NCBI RefSeq assembly: GCF_028858725.1
Contig: NC_084771.1
Coordinates: forward strand, 9,886,915 to 9,950,914
Length of the DNA stretch: 64,000 nucleotides
Reading direction: 5' to 3'
Source: Colius striatus
Lineage: Eukaryota > Chordata > Aves > Coliiformes > Coliidae
Numbering within the stretch: the first letter of the stretch is position 1; every line of letters starts with the position of its first letter. Under the pieces are notes generated by a model. The model saw only the letters and a program-made list of their open reading frames with translations, was not told the origin of the DNA and ran no database searches. Positions 11,849 through 24,640 of the stretch are shown one piece after another. Both the position numbers and the translations under genes were made by a program.

Positions 11849-12717
11849 TAATAATAATACTACATAAGAAAGGTACCAGTTAAACTCCTTTTGTCTCTTA
11901 CTCCCAGTGGGAAGCAGGGTAGAAATCCAAGGAGCTGCTCTGTTCCGCTGCCCACGGCGCTGGCCGGGGCACCTCGACTGCTGCCTCCAGAGATGTGAAT
12001 GTACTGCTCCTTGAGTTCCCTTCCATAGAACTAGAGGCACCTCGTTAGGAAGTTGCTCCTGTTTTATGGTGCTAAAGAAAAACTTTTATCCCCCCCCAAC
12101 CTTGAGCATTTAAGAACTATTAAATGGCCCTTTTTATGAATGTAACATATCCATTTCTGTTCCACATTTTACACTGCAATTTTAACATGTTTGGAAATGA
12201 TTTGCCTTTTTTCTTTTAGAATAAGCTTTATAAATATTCTGTAGAGTCAATTGAAGTATAATTCTTAAGGATCACTCTAAGACGCCTACAAAATCTTGTA
12301 TATTTTTAAGTGTGCCAATTTGTAAAATATTTTGTAAGTGTATATTTTTCTTAGAAAAGTGCTGTGAAGTGTTTGTATGTGTGAGGTTTCCCTTTTTTTG
12401 CACCTCCGGGTGTTAATAAAAGGATGTATACTTAAAAGTTTCTGGTTTTAAAAACCAAAATACAAAGAAAAAAATTAAACTTTTGTTGGGAATTTTGTAA
12501 TAAAAAGAGATGTTGTGAAAGAGTGTAGTGATATTGTGTAAAGGAAACTGGAAAATTTGTGAGCGCTTTGCTGTTTTATAGATCCTCTTGTAAATTATTC
12601 TTGTAATATTTTGGGTTTTGTTGTTCTTGTTGCAAAGGTTTTAAATATTTGTGACTGACTCTGTATGGTGAAAACGTCATATTGTTAACTTGCTGAGTTT
12701 TGTTATATTGTTTATGG

Positions 12718-12727
12718 AATAAATAAA
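12718..12727 (+). promoter_or_regulatory. NEXMIF: Polyadenylation signal, probable NEXMIF 3' end
   Basis: Two overlapping AATAAA hexamers lie in AT-rich UTR-like sequence. The first CR1 piece downstream starts about 100 bp later, consistent with the gene ending here. Cleavage would be at about 12740-12750. Confidence 0.6.
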
Positions 12728-12828
12728 AAACTTTAAAATCTCATTTTAAGATCATGTATGAAGAGGAAATTAAAACTGCCGTTTGCTCAATATTAGGAAT
12801 CGTTTCTTTAAACAAAACCCTGCTGGAG

Positions 12829-12888
12829 ATGAGGATGAGATGGACTGGATGGTCTCTAAAAGTCCCTTCCAACCCCTGCCGTTCTATG
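12829..12888 (+). mobile_element. CR1 3'-end fragment
   Basis: Sense CR1 tail: GATGGTCTCTAAAAGTCCCT ... CAACCCCTGCCGTTCTATGG. Confidence 0.75.
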
Positions 12889-13124
12889 GGTCCAGATGTC
12901 CCCTCCCAATCCCAACCCCACGGCTTAACTGGGCAAAACCAAAGCGCATTTGAGATGGGAACCCTCAGGAGCGGCCCGTGCCTGGGACTGAGCAGGTGGG
13001 TGTGAAGCCAAAAGCCCTGCAGTCCTGGTGGGAAAAATATGTCTTTTAAAGAAATTAAAGAATTACATTTCCTTTCAGTAGTGCCTAATGGTGATAGGAT
13101 CTACAGGAGGGGAGATGATTCAGT

Positions 13125-13705
13125 GCCATGTTCAGCAGCCACAGTTCCTTCCCAGATCTCTTGACAAGGGGATGGGAAGGCCGCACCTCAAATACTCTGT
13201 TCAGTGCTGCGCCCCTCACTCACTGCCAGAGGGACACTGAGGGGCTGCAACATGGCCAGAGCCGGGCACAGAGCTGGGGAAGAGGCTGGAGCACAAGGGT
13301 GCTGGGGAACAGCTGAGCAGCTGATGGATGGGTGTTCAGCCTGGAGAAGAGGAGGCTGAGCGGAGACAGGAGCACTCTCTGCAGCTCACTCACAGGAGGC
13401 TGCGGTGAGGTGAGGTCAATCTATTCTCCAAAGTAATGAATGATAGAACAAGAGGAAATGGACTCAAGTTGCACCAGGGAGGTTTAGACTAGACATTAGG
13501 AACAACTTTTTCCCTGAGAGGGTTGTCAACCCCTATGCCAGGCTGCCCAGGGAGGTGGGGGAGTCCCCAGCCCTGGAGCTATTGCCAAGCTGTGAAGCTG
13601 AGGTGCTGAGGGCCATGGGTTAATGCTGGGCTGGGCAGGGTGAGGGGAGAGCTTGCACTCCATCAGCTTTAAAGGGCTCTCCCAACCGAAACAATTCTAT
13701 GAAAT
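13125..13705 (+). mobile_element. CR1 LINE fragment
   Basis: Sense CR1 3' region carrying the subfamily block GGTGCTGAGGGCCATGGGTT and ending CAATTCTATGAAATGAT. The same subfamily occurs at 14775-15045, 51005-51452 and 53222-53605. Confidence 0.85.
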
Positions 13706-14329
13706 GATCTCCCAAAAGCAGACCTGGTGTCTCTACAAGCTGCTAAAGTTCCCTGCTTCAGACAAGCATTGCGTCCCCAAAATTGTGCCAGACAGGCATA
13801 ACAGGACACGGGATTTCAGTGCTTCACACCAGTTTTGTGGATCTTGGTGCTGAGCCCAGAGCAGCTCTGCTTTCGGAGGGACCAGATCCCATCTGGGCCT
13901 GGTCTCTGATAAGTAAAACATATAGAGAGGCTGTGCCAAAATCTGTGTCTCTAGAAATGTTGAAAAGAGGGACTCAAATCATTTCAATTCCAGCTGTACT
14001 TTTGTGGGAAGGCCTACGAATACAGATGTTGTAATTATTTGCTTTTCAAATCCCAGGGGATCTGGTTTTGATGTGCAGATTCCTATGAAGTTTGAGCAGG
14101 ATAAATGTGGCACCCCCTGCTACAGTATTCATTTGGGACCAAAGCTAACCAGAGCTGGAGAGTACAATAGAAATGGCTTTGCCTTGGCAAAGCAACATAA
14201 TAAAAAGAAGGCAAAGGGTCCAGCTGGGAAGGGTAAATTAGGGTTAAATTTGCTTTCCACTTGAATTGCATTGTCTTATCTTTGTAGCATTTTGAAGGCA
14301 TAGGTTTCATCGAGGTAGTGCTCCTTTCA

Positions 14330-14700
14330 AGGGATAAATTCCCACATTTTATAAATGTAAATTACAGTGAAAAACAACCCTATAAAATAAGGCACCTGTT
14401 AGCTCCATCTTTTACCCAAATAAAACACATTTAATTAAGCAGCAGAGCCTTCAAATACCTGAGTAACGCTACAGAAAGGGCCCTCTTAAAGTGGATTTGT
14501 GTTTACCTAACACGTTTATATTGCATGCATATGTAATTAAAGTGCTCATAACTTCTGGATGAACCACTATCCATCCATGCATACAGCCCAGTGACATTTC
14601 CTTGTGAATGAAAGCAGAGTCAGATTTTAATTAGGATGTAATTTAATATCATCAGCTTCTCTCTCACTAGCAGGAGCTGCTGTCTCTGGCTGGTGAAGGC
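14330..14700. promoter_or_regulatory. Candidate AT-rich non-coding regulatory segment
   Basis: This unique AT-rich sequence has several homeodomain-type TAATTA/TTAATTA cores (near 14434, 14537 and 14628) and is free of recognisable repeats, lying between two CR1s. The composition resembles conserved neural enhancers, but conservation cannot be judged here. Confidence 0.25.
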
Positions 14701-14774
14701 AACTGGGGCCAAACCTGCCCTGGGTAATACCAGCCTGTCCTCAGTGATTCTTGGTGTGGTCTGAGTGCCTGACC

Positions 14775-15045
14775 CAGAGAATCAGAGAGTCTTTTTGGTT
14801 GGAAAAGCCCTTTAAGACGAGTCCAAGCCCTCCCCTCACCCTGTCAAGTCCAGCACTAACCCATGGCCCTCAGCACATCAGCTCCATGGCTTTGGGATCT
14901 CTCCAGGGCTGGGCACCCCCTCACCTCCCTGGGCAGCCTGGCACAGGGGCTGACACCACTCTCAGGGAAAAAGGTCTTCTCCAACTCCAATCTCAACCTC
15001 CCCTGGGGCAACTTGAGGCCATTTTTTCATGTCCTTTCATACCCT
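14775..15045 (-). mobile_element. CR1 LINE fragment
   Basis: Antisense CR1 3' end, from AGAATCAGAGAGTCTTTTTGG through CCCATGGCCCTCAGCACATC to about 15045. It belongs to the same subfamily as the plus-strand copy at 13125-13705, with which it forms an inverted pair. Confidence 0.85.
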
Positions 15046-18025
15046 TGCATGTTTTTTTATAACAAAGAACCATGAGTAACTGCAAAGCTGAGATCACTTT
15101 CACCCCACGCTGTGAAGCTTCACTACAGGGAACGCAGCGGATCATTGCGTGTGGATTTTCACACACAGGGAAATGACACGGACTGGTTTACATGTGGAAG
15201 CTGAGCTTTTACTCTGCATTTCCTTGCCTGTTTTTTGCTTTAATATAATCCATCTCTTGCTGCAGAACATGCCAGGAGAAGAGTTGTGATATGCTAAAAC
15301 CTACAAAGCTGGAGGGTGAGAGAAGCAGCAACAGGGAAAAATAATCCAACAGCACCTAAACTTTGGTTAACTGCCCAGTGAGCTGAGCAAAAACCACTCA
15401 AAAAGGGCCACAAGTGCCAGCCAGGCCCCGGGCTGCATCCCAAGAGCTCACTTTACATAGGGATGGTACAAATCCAGTGCAAAGGTTCATGTGCTTGTGC
15501 AGAGGGACTGGCGCTCAGACAGAGACGCTGCAGCCTGAGCTCTGCTGAGCGTTTCAGTGCAGATGCTGTCCCAGCACCTTGGCTGGATTTCTTATCTTAC
15601 TTCCCATTTCCAAAAGAAAAAAGGCTGGATGTGCTGCAGCACCGTTTGTTCTCTCCACTGAGCCTTTCCCTGAGTTGGTGATATCACATCAGACTGTTTT
15701 TTCACAAACCCATGCCGGTGGGCTGCTGTCTGCCTCCTTAATGAAACCCTTCCCTGCTGTGCACCAGCCCCAGCACAGCCCAGCCACCAGCCCAGGGCAC
15801 ACGTGCCACCAGCCCTCCTGGGCTCATTAGCTGAAACGAGTTAGCACAAGGTGGGAATCATTTCATAAAATTAGCTGTGCTGAAGCGTTTGCAGGCTGGA
15901 GGCCTCTAGAGGGTGTCAGGTAATGGGTTTAAATTGTGAATGTATTTTTCTCTCTTCATGCAAAGAAGTAGCTATAAAAAAACCCCCTCAACCCAGTGGG
16001 AATTGCTTTGTGGGGGGTATTTGTAAGTGCTTCTCTTACTTATAAATGACAGTGTTTCTGAGGATGACAAAGGAGGAGGCCTGTTGCAGTGCAGGAGGAG
16101 CATCTGTGGGCTTTGCAGCAATGCTCCCATTTCATCTCTACAAAGTCATGGCCGAGCTGCAGGCAATGCCCTACTCTGCACACTGGTGGTGTTACACCAG
16201 CCAAAGTGGAAACTGAAGTTAGGATTGGTAAGCTTGAGTTTTACAGATTTATGCTGTGTTAAATGCGTTACACTGCCAAGCTCTGCCCCCTGGAGTGATT
16301 GTTTCTGGTAAGGATTTGGTGTGCTCTGCTGCCAACACCCATATACTACAGCCAGGCTTCTCTGATTTCATGATGGTTTGCTGTTCTATAGTATCACCTG
16401 TTTGCTGCAAATGAAATAAAACCAGTCTTGGCCATTGCAAATCATCTAAAATGAGAGGTTCTTTCAAATGAGCCCAGTTCAGCTCCAACTTTGAACCACA
16501 GAAATCATCCTTCCCCCACCCTTCCACAATGCTACATTCATTAACATGTGTGTTGCTTCTGTGCTGAACTCTGGTAGGAAGGGATGTGGGGAAACAAAGA
16601 ACCTTGTCTGAGGAGCAGGGTTTGGACACCAGGCAGCAAATAGTCACACACCAGCCATGAGGATAAAACAACATGCCAAAGAGCTGCTCATCAGCAGGGC
16701 AGCATCCATTCTGGGCATGCAGCAACACTGGCACCTGAAGCAGGAACAGTGCATGCCACAGTAATTGCAACTCAGATTATTCTTTTAATACCATTTCTGG
16801 CAGGAATGAAGGATATTCTCAGGATCTTGCTGGCCTGTTTGACCATAGGCCAGGTCTAGCAAAGTCTGCAGGGAAAGGACTCGATTGTGACCTGATGAGG
16901 TGTCTGTCTCCTTTTTGGCCCAGGACTGAGCTCGCCCAGGCTGCTCCTGTCCCACTGGATGCTTCCAACCTGAAGCTGGGTAAGTGCCAGACACATCTGT
17001 GGGCTGAAGACAGTTGGAGTGAGGAGATTTGGGGGATACAGCCCTTTTGCTTTATTCTCTGAAAAAGAAAACTGCTTTTCCTTTTTTATTATTTTGCTTT
17101 CCCTTTGCCTGCTGCTGTTTAGCCACTGTGGTGCCAGGCAAAGAGCCAGACCTCCCCAGCTCATGCCCCACCAGCTCTCTGCCAGTGCCCTCAGACCCCA
17201 TGTCAGATTTCCTTGGACTCCTCTGGGAGCAGATCCTGGCTACTGGCACTGTGGTTATTGGCAGATTTTCTGGGGAGGAAGGAGGAGCTTCAGGTGTGCT
17301 CACAGCATCAGTTATCAGTCAAAATACTCAACCCCCCAGCTTAGTAAAGTTCAGCTTTAAGCCTAACCTAACTTAGCTTTAATAGCAACCAGCTGACAGA
17401 TCCCTGCCCTGAAACAAGAGCCATTTCACACCAGAAACAACCATCACCTTCACCTGTGAGCTAAACTCTGTAACTCATCCCATTCAGAAACCCTGGCAGA
17501 AGCCCAACCCTTCCCTCAGACCTGGCATCCAGCCCTGAAACCCTCTCTAAAGCCTGTCTCTTCTCCTGCCCTATAAAGCCACCTTTCCAGGGCAGTGTGC
17601 TGGCTCTAGAGGTCTTCTTTCTATCTCTCACCCTCACGCTCCTCCAGAATCAACAAAGAGACTAAACCTGCCCCAAATCTTGGCTATAAGCCCAGTAAGC
17701 CATGCAAAACCCTGCCTGGCCTCCAAGCTGGGCCTGTCTTCTGTCCAGCCCACAGCTCATCGCCTTCCCCTGGACTGCCATCGCAGCCAAATGGGTTTTT
17801 ACACCTCATAAAATTCCAGGTACGAACTGTCAGAAGGGGAGACGTGTGGTTTATGTTGATAAATGCACAGAGGCTTCCCTTGTCAAATTGCTGGGGGTTT
17901 TTGTGGGATTACACCTACAGCAGCTTTTGCTTCCTGCTTACTTTGTGTTGCAGTGAAAGCACCGGTTCAATAAAGCACCTAAACACACACTTTATCTTAA
18001 GCAGGTTGGAGATTATATCCCTCTT

Positions 18026-18120
18026 TAGCAAAGCATTTAAGTATGTGCTTAATTTAAGGATTTAATTAAGGATTTTAATTGTAGACTTCAGGATGTGCTT
18101 ACCTGCCTGGCTGAATATGG
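18026..18120. repeat. Possible ancient amniote repeat relic
   Basis: AGCAAAGCATTTAAGTATGT ... GCTTAA ... GACTTCAGGATGTGCTTA resembles a decayed copy of the same palindromic amniote repeat suggested at 11125-11345. Weak, recall-based call. Confidence 0.25.
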
Positions 18121-18954
18121 GTGAGATTACTATGTGCTGAAGATTTCTACATAAAGTAAATGACTAATTCTGTCTGAGGGAAGGTGCTACATTATTCTCA
18201 CACAATGCAGTTACAATATAAGTAGGACAAAGGCAAGAGGCAGTTAACTCCATTCCTCAAGCTGAAAGCAGCATCCAGGAGCAAATTGGAGTTGATGAAA
18301 ATCTGATATTATCAGTTATAACCTCTAAAGTGGCATTAGGGATCAATAGAGAGGGGTACCTTAAAAATGAGTCTCCAGCTCGTGAGCTTTAATTATGAGA
18401 AAGGAAGGACTGAGACATCCTCTCTCACTAGAGACAGGGGCTTTGACATGTAAATGGCCACCAAATAATGGGCTGTGGGGACATTTCTCCAGCCAATCTG
18501 GTCAGCAGTAACAGCTCAGAGAAAGGAGAAGGGGGACCTTGGTTATGAGGATGTTTGTCTTCCAGAGCAAATGCTGAAGCCCTGGGAAGGGCCTGGACAT
18601 CATCTGCTGATGTGAAGTGGGGAAGAAATCTTTTGTTTTCCTTTGCTTCCATGTGTGGCCTTTGCTTGTGATTTATCAAACTGCCTTTATCTGGCCTCAC
18701 AAGTTTTTTGCCATGATAGAGCAGCTTGGTGGGCACCTGGCCAAGGTCAACCCACCACAGTGCTTTGGTACCCAGCGTGGGGCCTGAGACATCAGCAGTT
18801 TTGTATTAAGTGTGCTTTAGCTGTAGAAATTACTGAGTGGCAGCTTCTGTGTGGGTCATGGGGAGCTGCACTGCTTATCTCTTTATTTTGCTGAGCTTGG
18901 GAACATGCTGGTACAAACTATGTGCTTTGCCCTGGCACTGATGGCCTTGCTGTG

Positions 18955-19530
18955 CTGGGGGAGCTGGCTTCTGGAGATGATAAAGAGCTCAGATCCCTCC
19001 TGTTGCGACACTGGCCCTGCTCTGTGCCTGAAAATGTGATCCCTCTGCTAATTAACCCCAAAATTCAGATATTGCCTCAAGCCAACCATTTGCCTTCCTC
19101 CCTTTTGAGTTTCATCTCCACCTGCTTACCACTACCTCGAGGTTTTGGTCACTTCCCACCTTTGCCTCACTCCTTACTGGAGGAGATCACCTTTTCCACT
19201 CCCCATTCTTGTCACTATTGGTGAAGTTTTGGTTTCCATGGCAGGACATCAGTGTCATCCACCCCTGCACTCCTGGAGCTCCCACCTCAGCTCATCCTCT
19301 TGCCCAGCCCTCATGCACTTCCAGCCTTCTCTTGTAGCTTCTCATTGAGCTCTTGCTTGTTTGGGGTGACTAATCCAAGCCACATAAAATAAACATTTTA
19401 TTCTCCCTTAAAATGTCATTTCTACTTTGTCTCATTTCCCTCCTACTCTGGAAGTGTCCCACTGGGTGCCATATGTCAGGACTGGTGTCCATGATGCTGT
19501 AACATTTCTCCTAAGCCTCTCTAATCTGCT
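18955..19530. repeat. Unclassified interspersed repeat, copy B (uninterrupted)
   Basis: This is the second copy of the element at 8405-10380 but without the CR1: the two flanks of copy A are contiguous here around 19113. It includes AATAAA near 19388, which fits an LTR-like unit, but no terminal TG/CA or target-site duplication was convincingly defined. Confidence 0.65.
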
Positions 19531-21802
19531 CTACATCCACCTCTGTATTCAAGGACACGGAGGGTTTTCCATGCCATATGGAAACAAGCAAGCAAAGAGG
19601 ATGTTACCCATAGCTGCTGCTTATGGAAAAGAGGGAAAGATGGCTCAGGTTGTGGGGAGGTACCTGAGATGGAAAGCACAACCTGCCATGGCTTTGTTTG
19701 CTGCCTCACAGAAATGATCAGGGTGTGCTCTGGCCAACTGGTCCTGCTGGGATGAGATGACAGAGCATTGTGGTCCCAGTCAGCTGCAGGGACCAGAATT
19801 ACCTGCAGAGACATTCAGTGCAGTGGCTGAATGTGACACTTGGAAAACAGCTCGGGAATGGGAGATTAGAGATGGAGTAAGAACTCCTCTCATAAAAATT
19901 GGCAGGAAAAAGGAAGCTTCTGCTCCTCTGTGCTGTAATTGAGGAGAAGCCCACATGTCTGCAAGAAAAGCTTAAACCCAGCTCTTTGTTGGTGTTTTGT
20001 CCTCAGGCTTCCTGCCCTACAGAGAGCCCATTGCCATCCTGAGCAGCTCAGGGCCCTCACAGAACCCTCTCCAGCCTTTGCTAACACAGCAGGGCACCCT
20101 GGGAGGGCAAAGTCTGAGTCACTGAGTCACTCTTAGGTCTGCCCTTGGACTGCTGAAAGCTGAATAGTGCTGAAATTTTTTGTCTCCTTGTCTTTTTGTG
20201 TGAAATCACAAGGTATTACAACCCCAGACTAGATTTTTCTTTTATATATTGAGCCATCTCAGAAGGCAGAAGGGGAAGCAACTGTCATCTGGAGATGGAC
20301 AAGCCAGCAGACACACCTAGTGGGTACCCATTCAAGAGCCCTTCCTGCAGATGAGCTGCTCAGAAAGATAACCCAGACAGCCAAAATGACATTGTAGGCA
20401 GTTATTGATCTGTGTCTCTGGGGGACAGAAGGACTTAAACAAACCCAAGTGAGCTTCTGTGGAATCTTGCATCTGTTTCCCTCAGGAAGCAGGAGAGACA
20501 CCTCTCTTGTCTATACCTGCACCTTTTTTTTCCTTTACCATCAGAATTCATTCAGAGATCTTTTAGACTGTGTGATTGTGCAAGATTAGGCTTCCAGCCT
20601 TTTCATGGGGATAACAACAGGGGTGGGTGGCAGCTTCAGACAACAAATCCAGTCCCAAGGAGAAAAGTACTGAAGGGATGTGTTCTCTGGAGTCTAAGAT
20701 ATTTTCTAGCTGGCTTGTGTAGAAGTGTCTCAAGAAGGGTGGCTGTGAGCTGGCAAAGTGGGGATGCTGGTATCAAGGAAAATGGGAAGCATGGACTGCT
20801 CAGCCCATCCTGCTGTCTGAAATGCAGCAGAGACCATTTGTGTGAGCTGGTTTTTCCTATCAAAGCATCACCCCTTCAGAGATTGATTCAGCATCACCGA
20901 ACAGATGATGATCTGGAGCAAACAACCTGGGTAACATCTGACACACCAACCTGGCTATCAGATGCCACATGTTTCTTATTGTACATCTCCCCTCTTCTTT
21001 GAGAGGAGGGGAAAGAGAAACCTTAAGGCATTTAAGAAGTGGAAATGGAAAAGCTGTCTTCAGATGTGGTCCTAAAGCCACAATGACCAGAATCCTTTGG
21101 GCCTTGTACTGTGCAATATGGAGTGATCACAGAAACCTTCCTTTGGAGTGCAGGGCTGTGACTGACATGCTCCCATTTCTACCAGTACAGAAAGGAGAAA
21201 ACCTCTGTCACTTCTGTGTCAAATAAGGTACATGACCTACAGATGAGACAATCTCATTTTAGCCTGTAGTGAGCACTGGTGCACCTGTAGAGTGAGTTGC
21301 ACATTACCACATTCTTTGCTCTACTATCTCAACATATTTAGTCTTCATAGCTTTTGGTACATGGTGTTATTGATTCTTTCATCTAATGTATTTGGAGCAA
21401 CTTGCTAGCAAGATGCAGCCCTATTTATCCTTCTAAGGACAACAATAGCAGGAATAAATGTTAAACTAAAGGAATGGATAAAAAAATCAGCAGCTCTATT
21501 TGTGCTCTGCTGAGATGCATTTCTTGGCAGCCCCAGAGATTCAACAGTCTGGTATTTATCATGAGGAAACACAGAAATGGCTGATGATTACATGAAGGAC
21601 AATAAAGAGACTGAGTATAAACTGCAGACTGAGAGATAAGGGCAACTTTTTACAGCAGGCAGCTGCTAAAGTGATGGTATGTCAGCTCAGGCCCATGCTG
21701 CAGCAGAGGAGGGTGCCCAGGCCAGGGCAGTGAGTGGGGCACAGCTGGAACCACTGGCAAGCAGGACACTTCAATGCAAAGGAAGAGAATTAGGCAGACC
21801 AA

Positions 21803-21880
21803 AGAATCACAGAATCTTAAGGGTTGGAAGGGATCTCGAAAGATCATCTAGTGCACGCCCCCTGCCAGAGCAGGACCATG
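21803..21880 (-). mobile_element. CR1 3'-end fragment
   Basis: Antisense CR1 terminus AGAATCACAGAATCTTAAGG ... GGAAGGGATC ... CCCTGCCAGAGCAGGACC. Confidence 0.8.
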
Positions 21881-22179
21881 AGGATTATTTTTAAGGGTTT
21901 TATCCCTCCTTCATCTCCCATTGGATAATGCTGCAAGGGGCTGGTGTTGGCTGGGGTAACTTTAAGATCTTTCTGTTTGAAATGAGCCCCTGGTGTGGTG
22001 TTCAGGGAGAGGAGTCTGTCGAGCAGAGCTCAGAGCTGCATCAGAGATTTGGCATCAGCTTGATTCTCTCAAGGACCTGGCCTGGCCCTCGTTTGATGGT
22101 GGGTCCTGCTCTTGAGGCACACACTGGACTTGGCCCTGGCTCTGTCTGAGGGTGGGTGCTTGGCATGACACCTCTGCAA

Positions 22180-22562
22180 TGTGCCCAGGTGCAACAGGGC
22201 CTGGAGAAGGCTGAGAGGGACTTTGTCACTGCCGATAAATACCAAAAGGGCAGGTGTAGAGAGGATGAGGCTGGTCTTTGTTCTGTGGTGGCCAGTGATA
22301 GGACAAGGGGTAATGGACACAAGCTGGAACACAAAGAGTTACACTGGAACATGAGGAGAAATTCCTTTGGTGCTGAGGTGAGGGAGCCCTGGCCCAGGCT
22401 GCCCAGGGAGGATGTGGAGGCTCCTTCTTGGGAGGTTTCCAAACCCACTTGGACACGTTTCTGTGCCCCCTGAGCCAGGGGAACCTGCTCTAGCAGGGGC
22501 TGGGACTGGAGGAGCTCTGCAGGGCCCTTCCAGCTTCCACCATGCTGGGATTCTGTGATAAC
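22180..22562 (+). mobile_element. CR1 LINE fragment
   Basis: Sense CR1 with GGCCAGTGATAGGACAAGGG, GCCCAGGCTGCCCAGGGAGG and a terminal GGGATTCTGTGATAAC. Confidence 0.85.
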
Positions 22563-24529
22563 AGGGACAGGCTGCACTACTGTAGACCATCTCTATCAAC
22601 AGGCTTAATGCCTTCAGGGACTTTTAGGGGTAGAGTGGAGGAGAGTTTCTCTCTTGGAGGGTGGGAAGCTTCCAGTCTCTGTTGGGGTTAATCTCTGTCA
22701 AGATTTCAGTTGAGAAAAGGAAATGTGGTGTTGCCTGGACTGCTCTGGACATCACACAGTCCACGTTCTTCATTGAAGGATGAAGGCTGGTGACAAAATT
22801 CATTATTCTACAGAGGAAGAAAAGCTCCTGCTTTTTAGCAGTTGCATTCCAGTGGTAGAAGTCCTCCATTTCCCTGACACAAGCCCAGAGCCAAAGTAAC
22901 ACATGACCCTTCTGGTTTGGTTTCATTTCATCCTTTTACAGTATGGCATATTTGATGCAAGATCCAAGAGAGTGATGAATTGCACTCTCAAGCTGGCATT
23001 TCCTACAGACAATTTGATAAAAACACATGGACACGCTCCATGTGATAGAGATCTTGCATTCTTTGTGGGGTTAAAATAGGTAGTAGCATCACTCTCTGTC
23101 TGGCCAATTCTTCTGACAGATGCTTTCCTCATCCTCTCCAAATGAAACCATCAGCCTTTTAGGATCAATACTCTCCCCTCCTGCAGGTAAGGAGACTGCA
23201 GAGTTAGCCCAGTAGCCTCCCAGGCTGGAGTGCAGACCTTGTCACTCAACAGTGCCAAGGATATCAGAAGTAATTAAAGAAAAGGGAGCATTGATTCAAA
23301 GAATGTAATAACCATTCATCTAGCTGGTGAAAAAAGGGAGTCTATCATTGATATAGTAGAAAGAGTAACATTTACTCTCTGATAGGCATTATGGCACCTG
23401 AAACCTTAAGGCCTTGCACCATAAATCATTTAAGTCTCCATTTAAATCACAGTGTTGCAAATCAAACTGAGAGGCTCAGGCAGCCAGAAGTGGACAGGGG
23501 AAGGGTTTCTGACCCCAGGCTCAAAGGAAAAAGTCAAGTACCTCCCTGGTTCCCATGCCTGCCCTTCCATAGCAGCTTTGCTTCCCAGCCCAACTGTTGG
23601 TGTGAACATGTGGATGTTCATCCTTTGTGATTCTCACAAGGCCTGCCCCATTGAGGCAGATGTGCTCACTGCAAGGTAAACTTCAATGAGGATGGTGATC
23701 TCTGGGCACCAGGGATAGAAAACCCCCAGAGAACCACGAGTGGGTACCAAAGCAAGGTGGTGGTAAGGGAGAAACTGAAACCTGGCCTATCCTGTGAGCA
23801 TTTCTGCTTGTGCTTTGGTGGCTGCCCTTGGACAGGCAGTTTTGTCACTGTGTGCTCAGCTTCTCGTTGCTCTAACAAGGGACAAGGAGCTTCATTGATA
23901 TTTGTAAAGCATTCAGTTAAGTGCCACATTTTTCTTTCATGTTCTGGATGTCCCTGCTATAGAACACACACATCAAATCCTGCCTGTAACGGAGTAATTA
24001 AACAGCACTGCTAAAGGGATGGCATGGGATGGGACTGATTACAGCTCACCCAGAAATGTCTTCCTGAGTCCCAGGCCCTTTGATGTGACTCTCCCCCCTT
24101 CCTCTGAATTTCTTCCTGCATTAATTTCAGCCAGCCCTGGGATTATTTGGAAAAGGGCCTTGGGGGACTTGTTCAAAGGCACTGCCACCACGGACGGCTT
24201 TGCTTTCTGAACTGAAGCATTTCACTCCTATCTGTCTGGACATATGAGCTGCTCAGCACTGCTTCATTAGGCAAAGTTATTTTTAAATTCCCAGAAAGAG
24301 CAAAACATTGAGAGAGGAATTAGCATTTGCTGTCCAAACAGCTGCAAGGAAAAAAAAGAGGCAGAGACAGTGTCCAGGTGCCCCCTGCTCAACCTGTAAT
24401 TAACCAGGCAGCAGCACCCACGGTCATTGGCACACGCTTGAGCCGCATGTGACGTGTCAGAAATCACACCCAAAGATAAGGGTTGGTGAGTGACCATCAG
24501 AACTCTGGTTTGGATGTAAATAAAGGGGT

Positions 24530-24640
24530 GACCTGGATGAGTTCCTGTGTGCCCTACTCTAGGTGGTCCTGCTCTGGCAGGGGGGTTGGACTGGATGAGC
24601 TTTTGAGGTCCCTTCCAGCCCTTGAGATTCTGTGACCACC
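24530..24640 (+). mobile_element. CR1 3'-end fragment
   Basis: Sense CR1 tail: TGGTCCTGCTCTGGCAGGGG ... TTGGACTGGATGAGC ... GAGATTCTGTGACC. Confidence 0.8.

Larger units (their letters stand above)
5882..12745 (+). other. NEXMIF: Probable NEXMIF 3'UTR (long)
   Basis: No coding sequence is seen. The proximal part (5882-7450) and the distal part (about 12040-12745) are AT-rich and look like vertebrate 3'UTR. The middle carries a split interspersed repeat with a nested CR1 (8405-10380) and ancient repeat relics (11125-11345). A-rich low complexity lies at 6270-6360 and 11480-11525, and a (CA)n run at about 11822-11848. The 3' end is inferred from overlapping AATAAA hexamers at 12718-12727; earlier hexamers occur near 12415 and 12499. 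A shorter UTR is possible. Confidence 0.55.

Noticed and set aside
17380-17700. Interstitial telomere-like CCTAAC motifs
   Set aside because: Only two partial units (CCTAACCTAACTTAGC near 17361), with no array.
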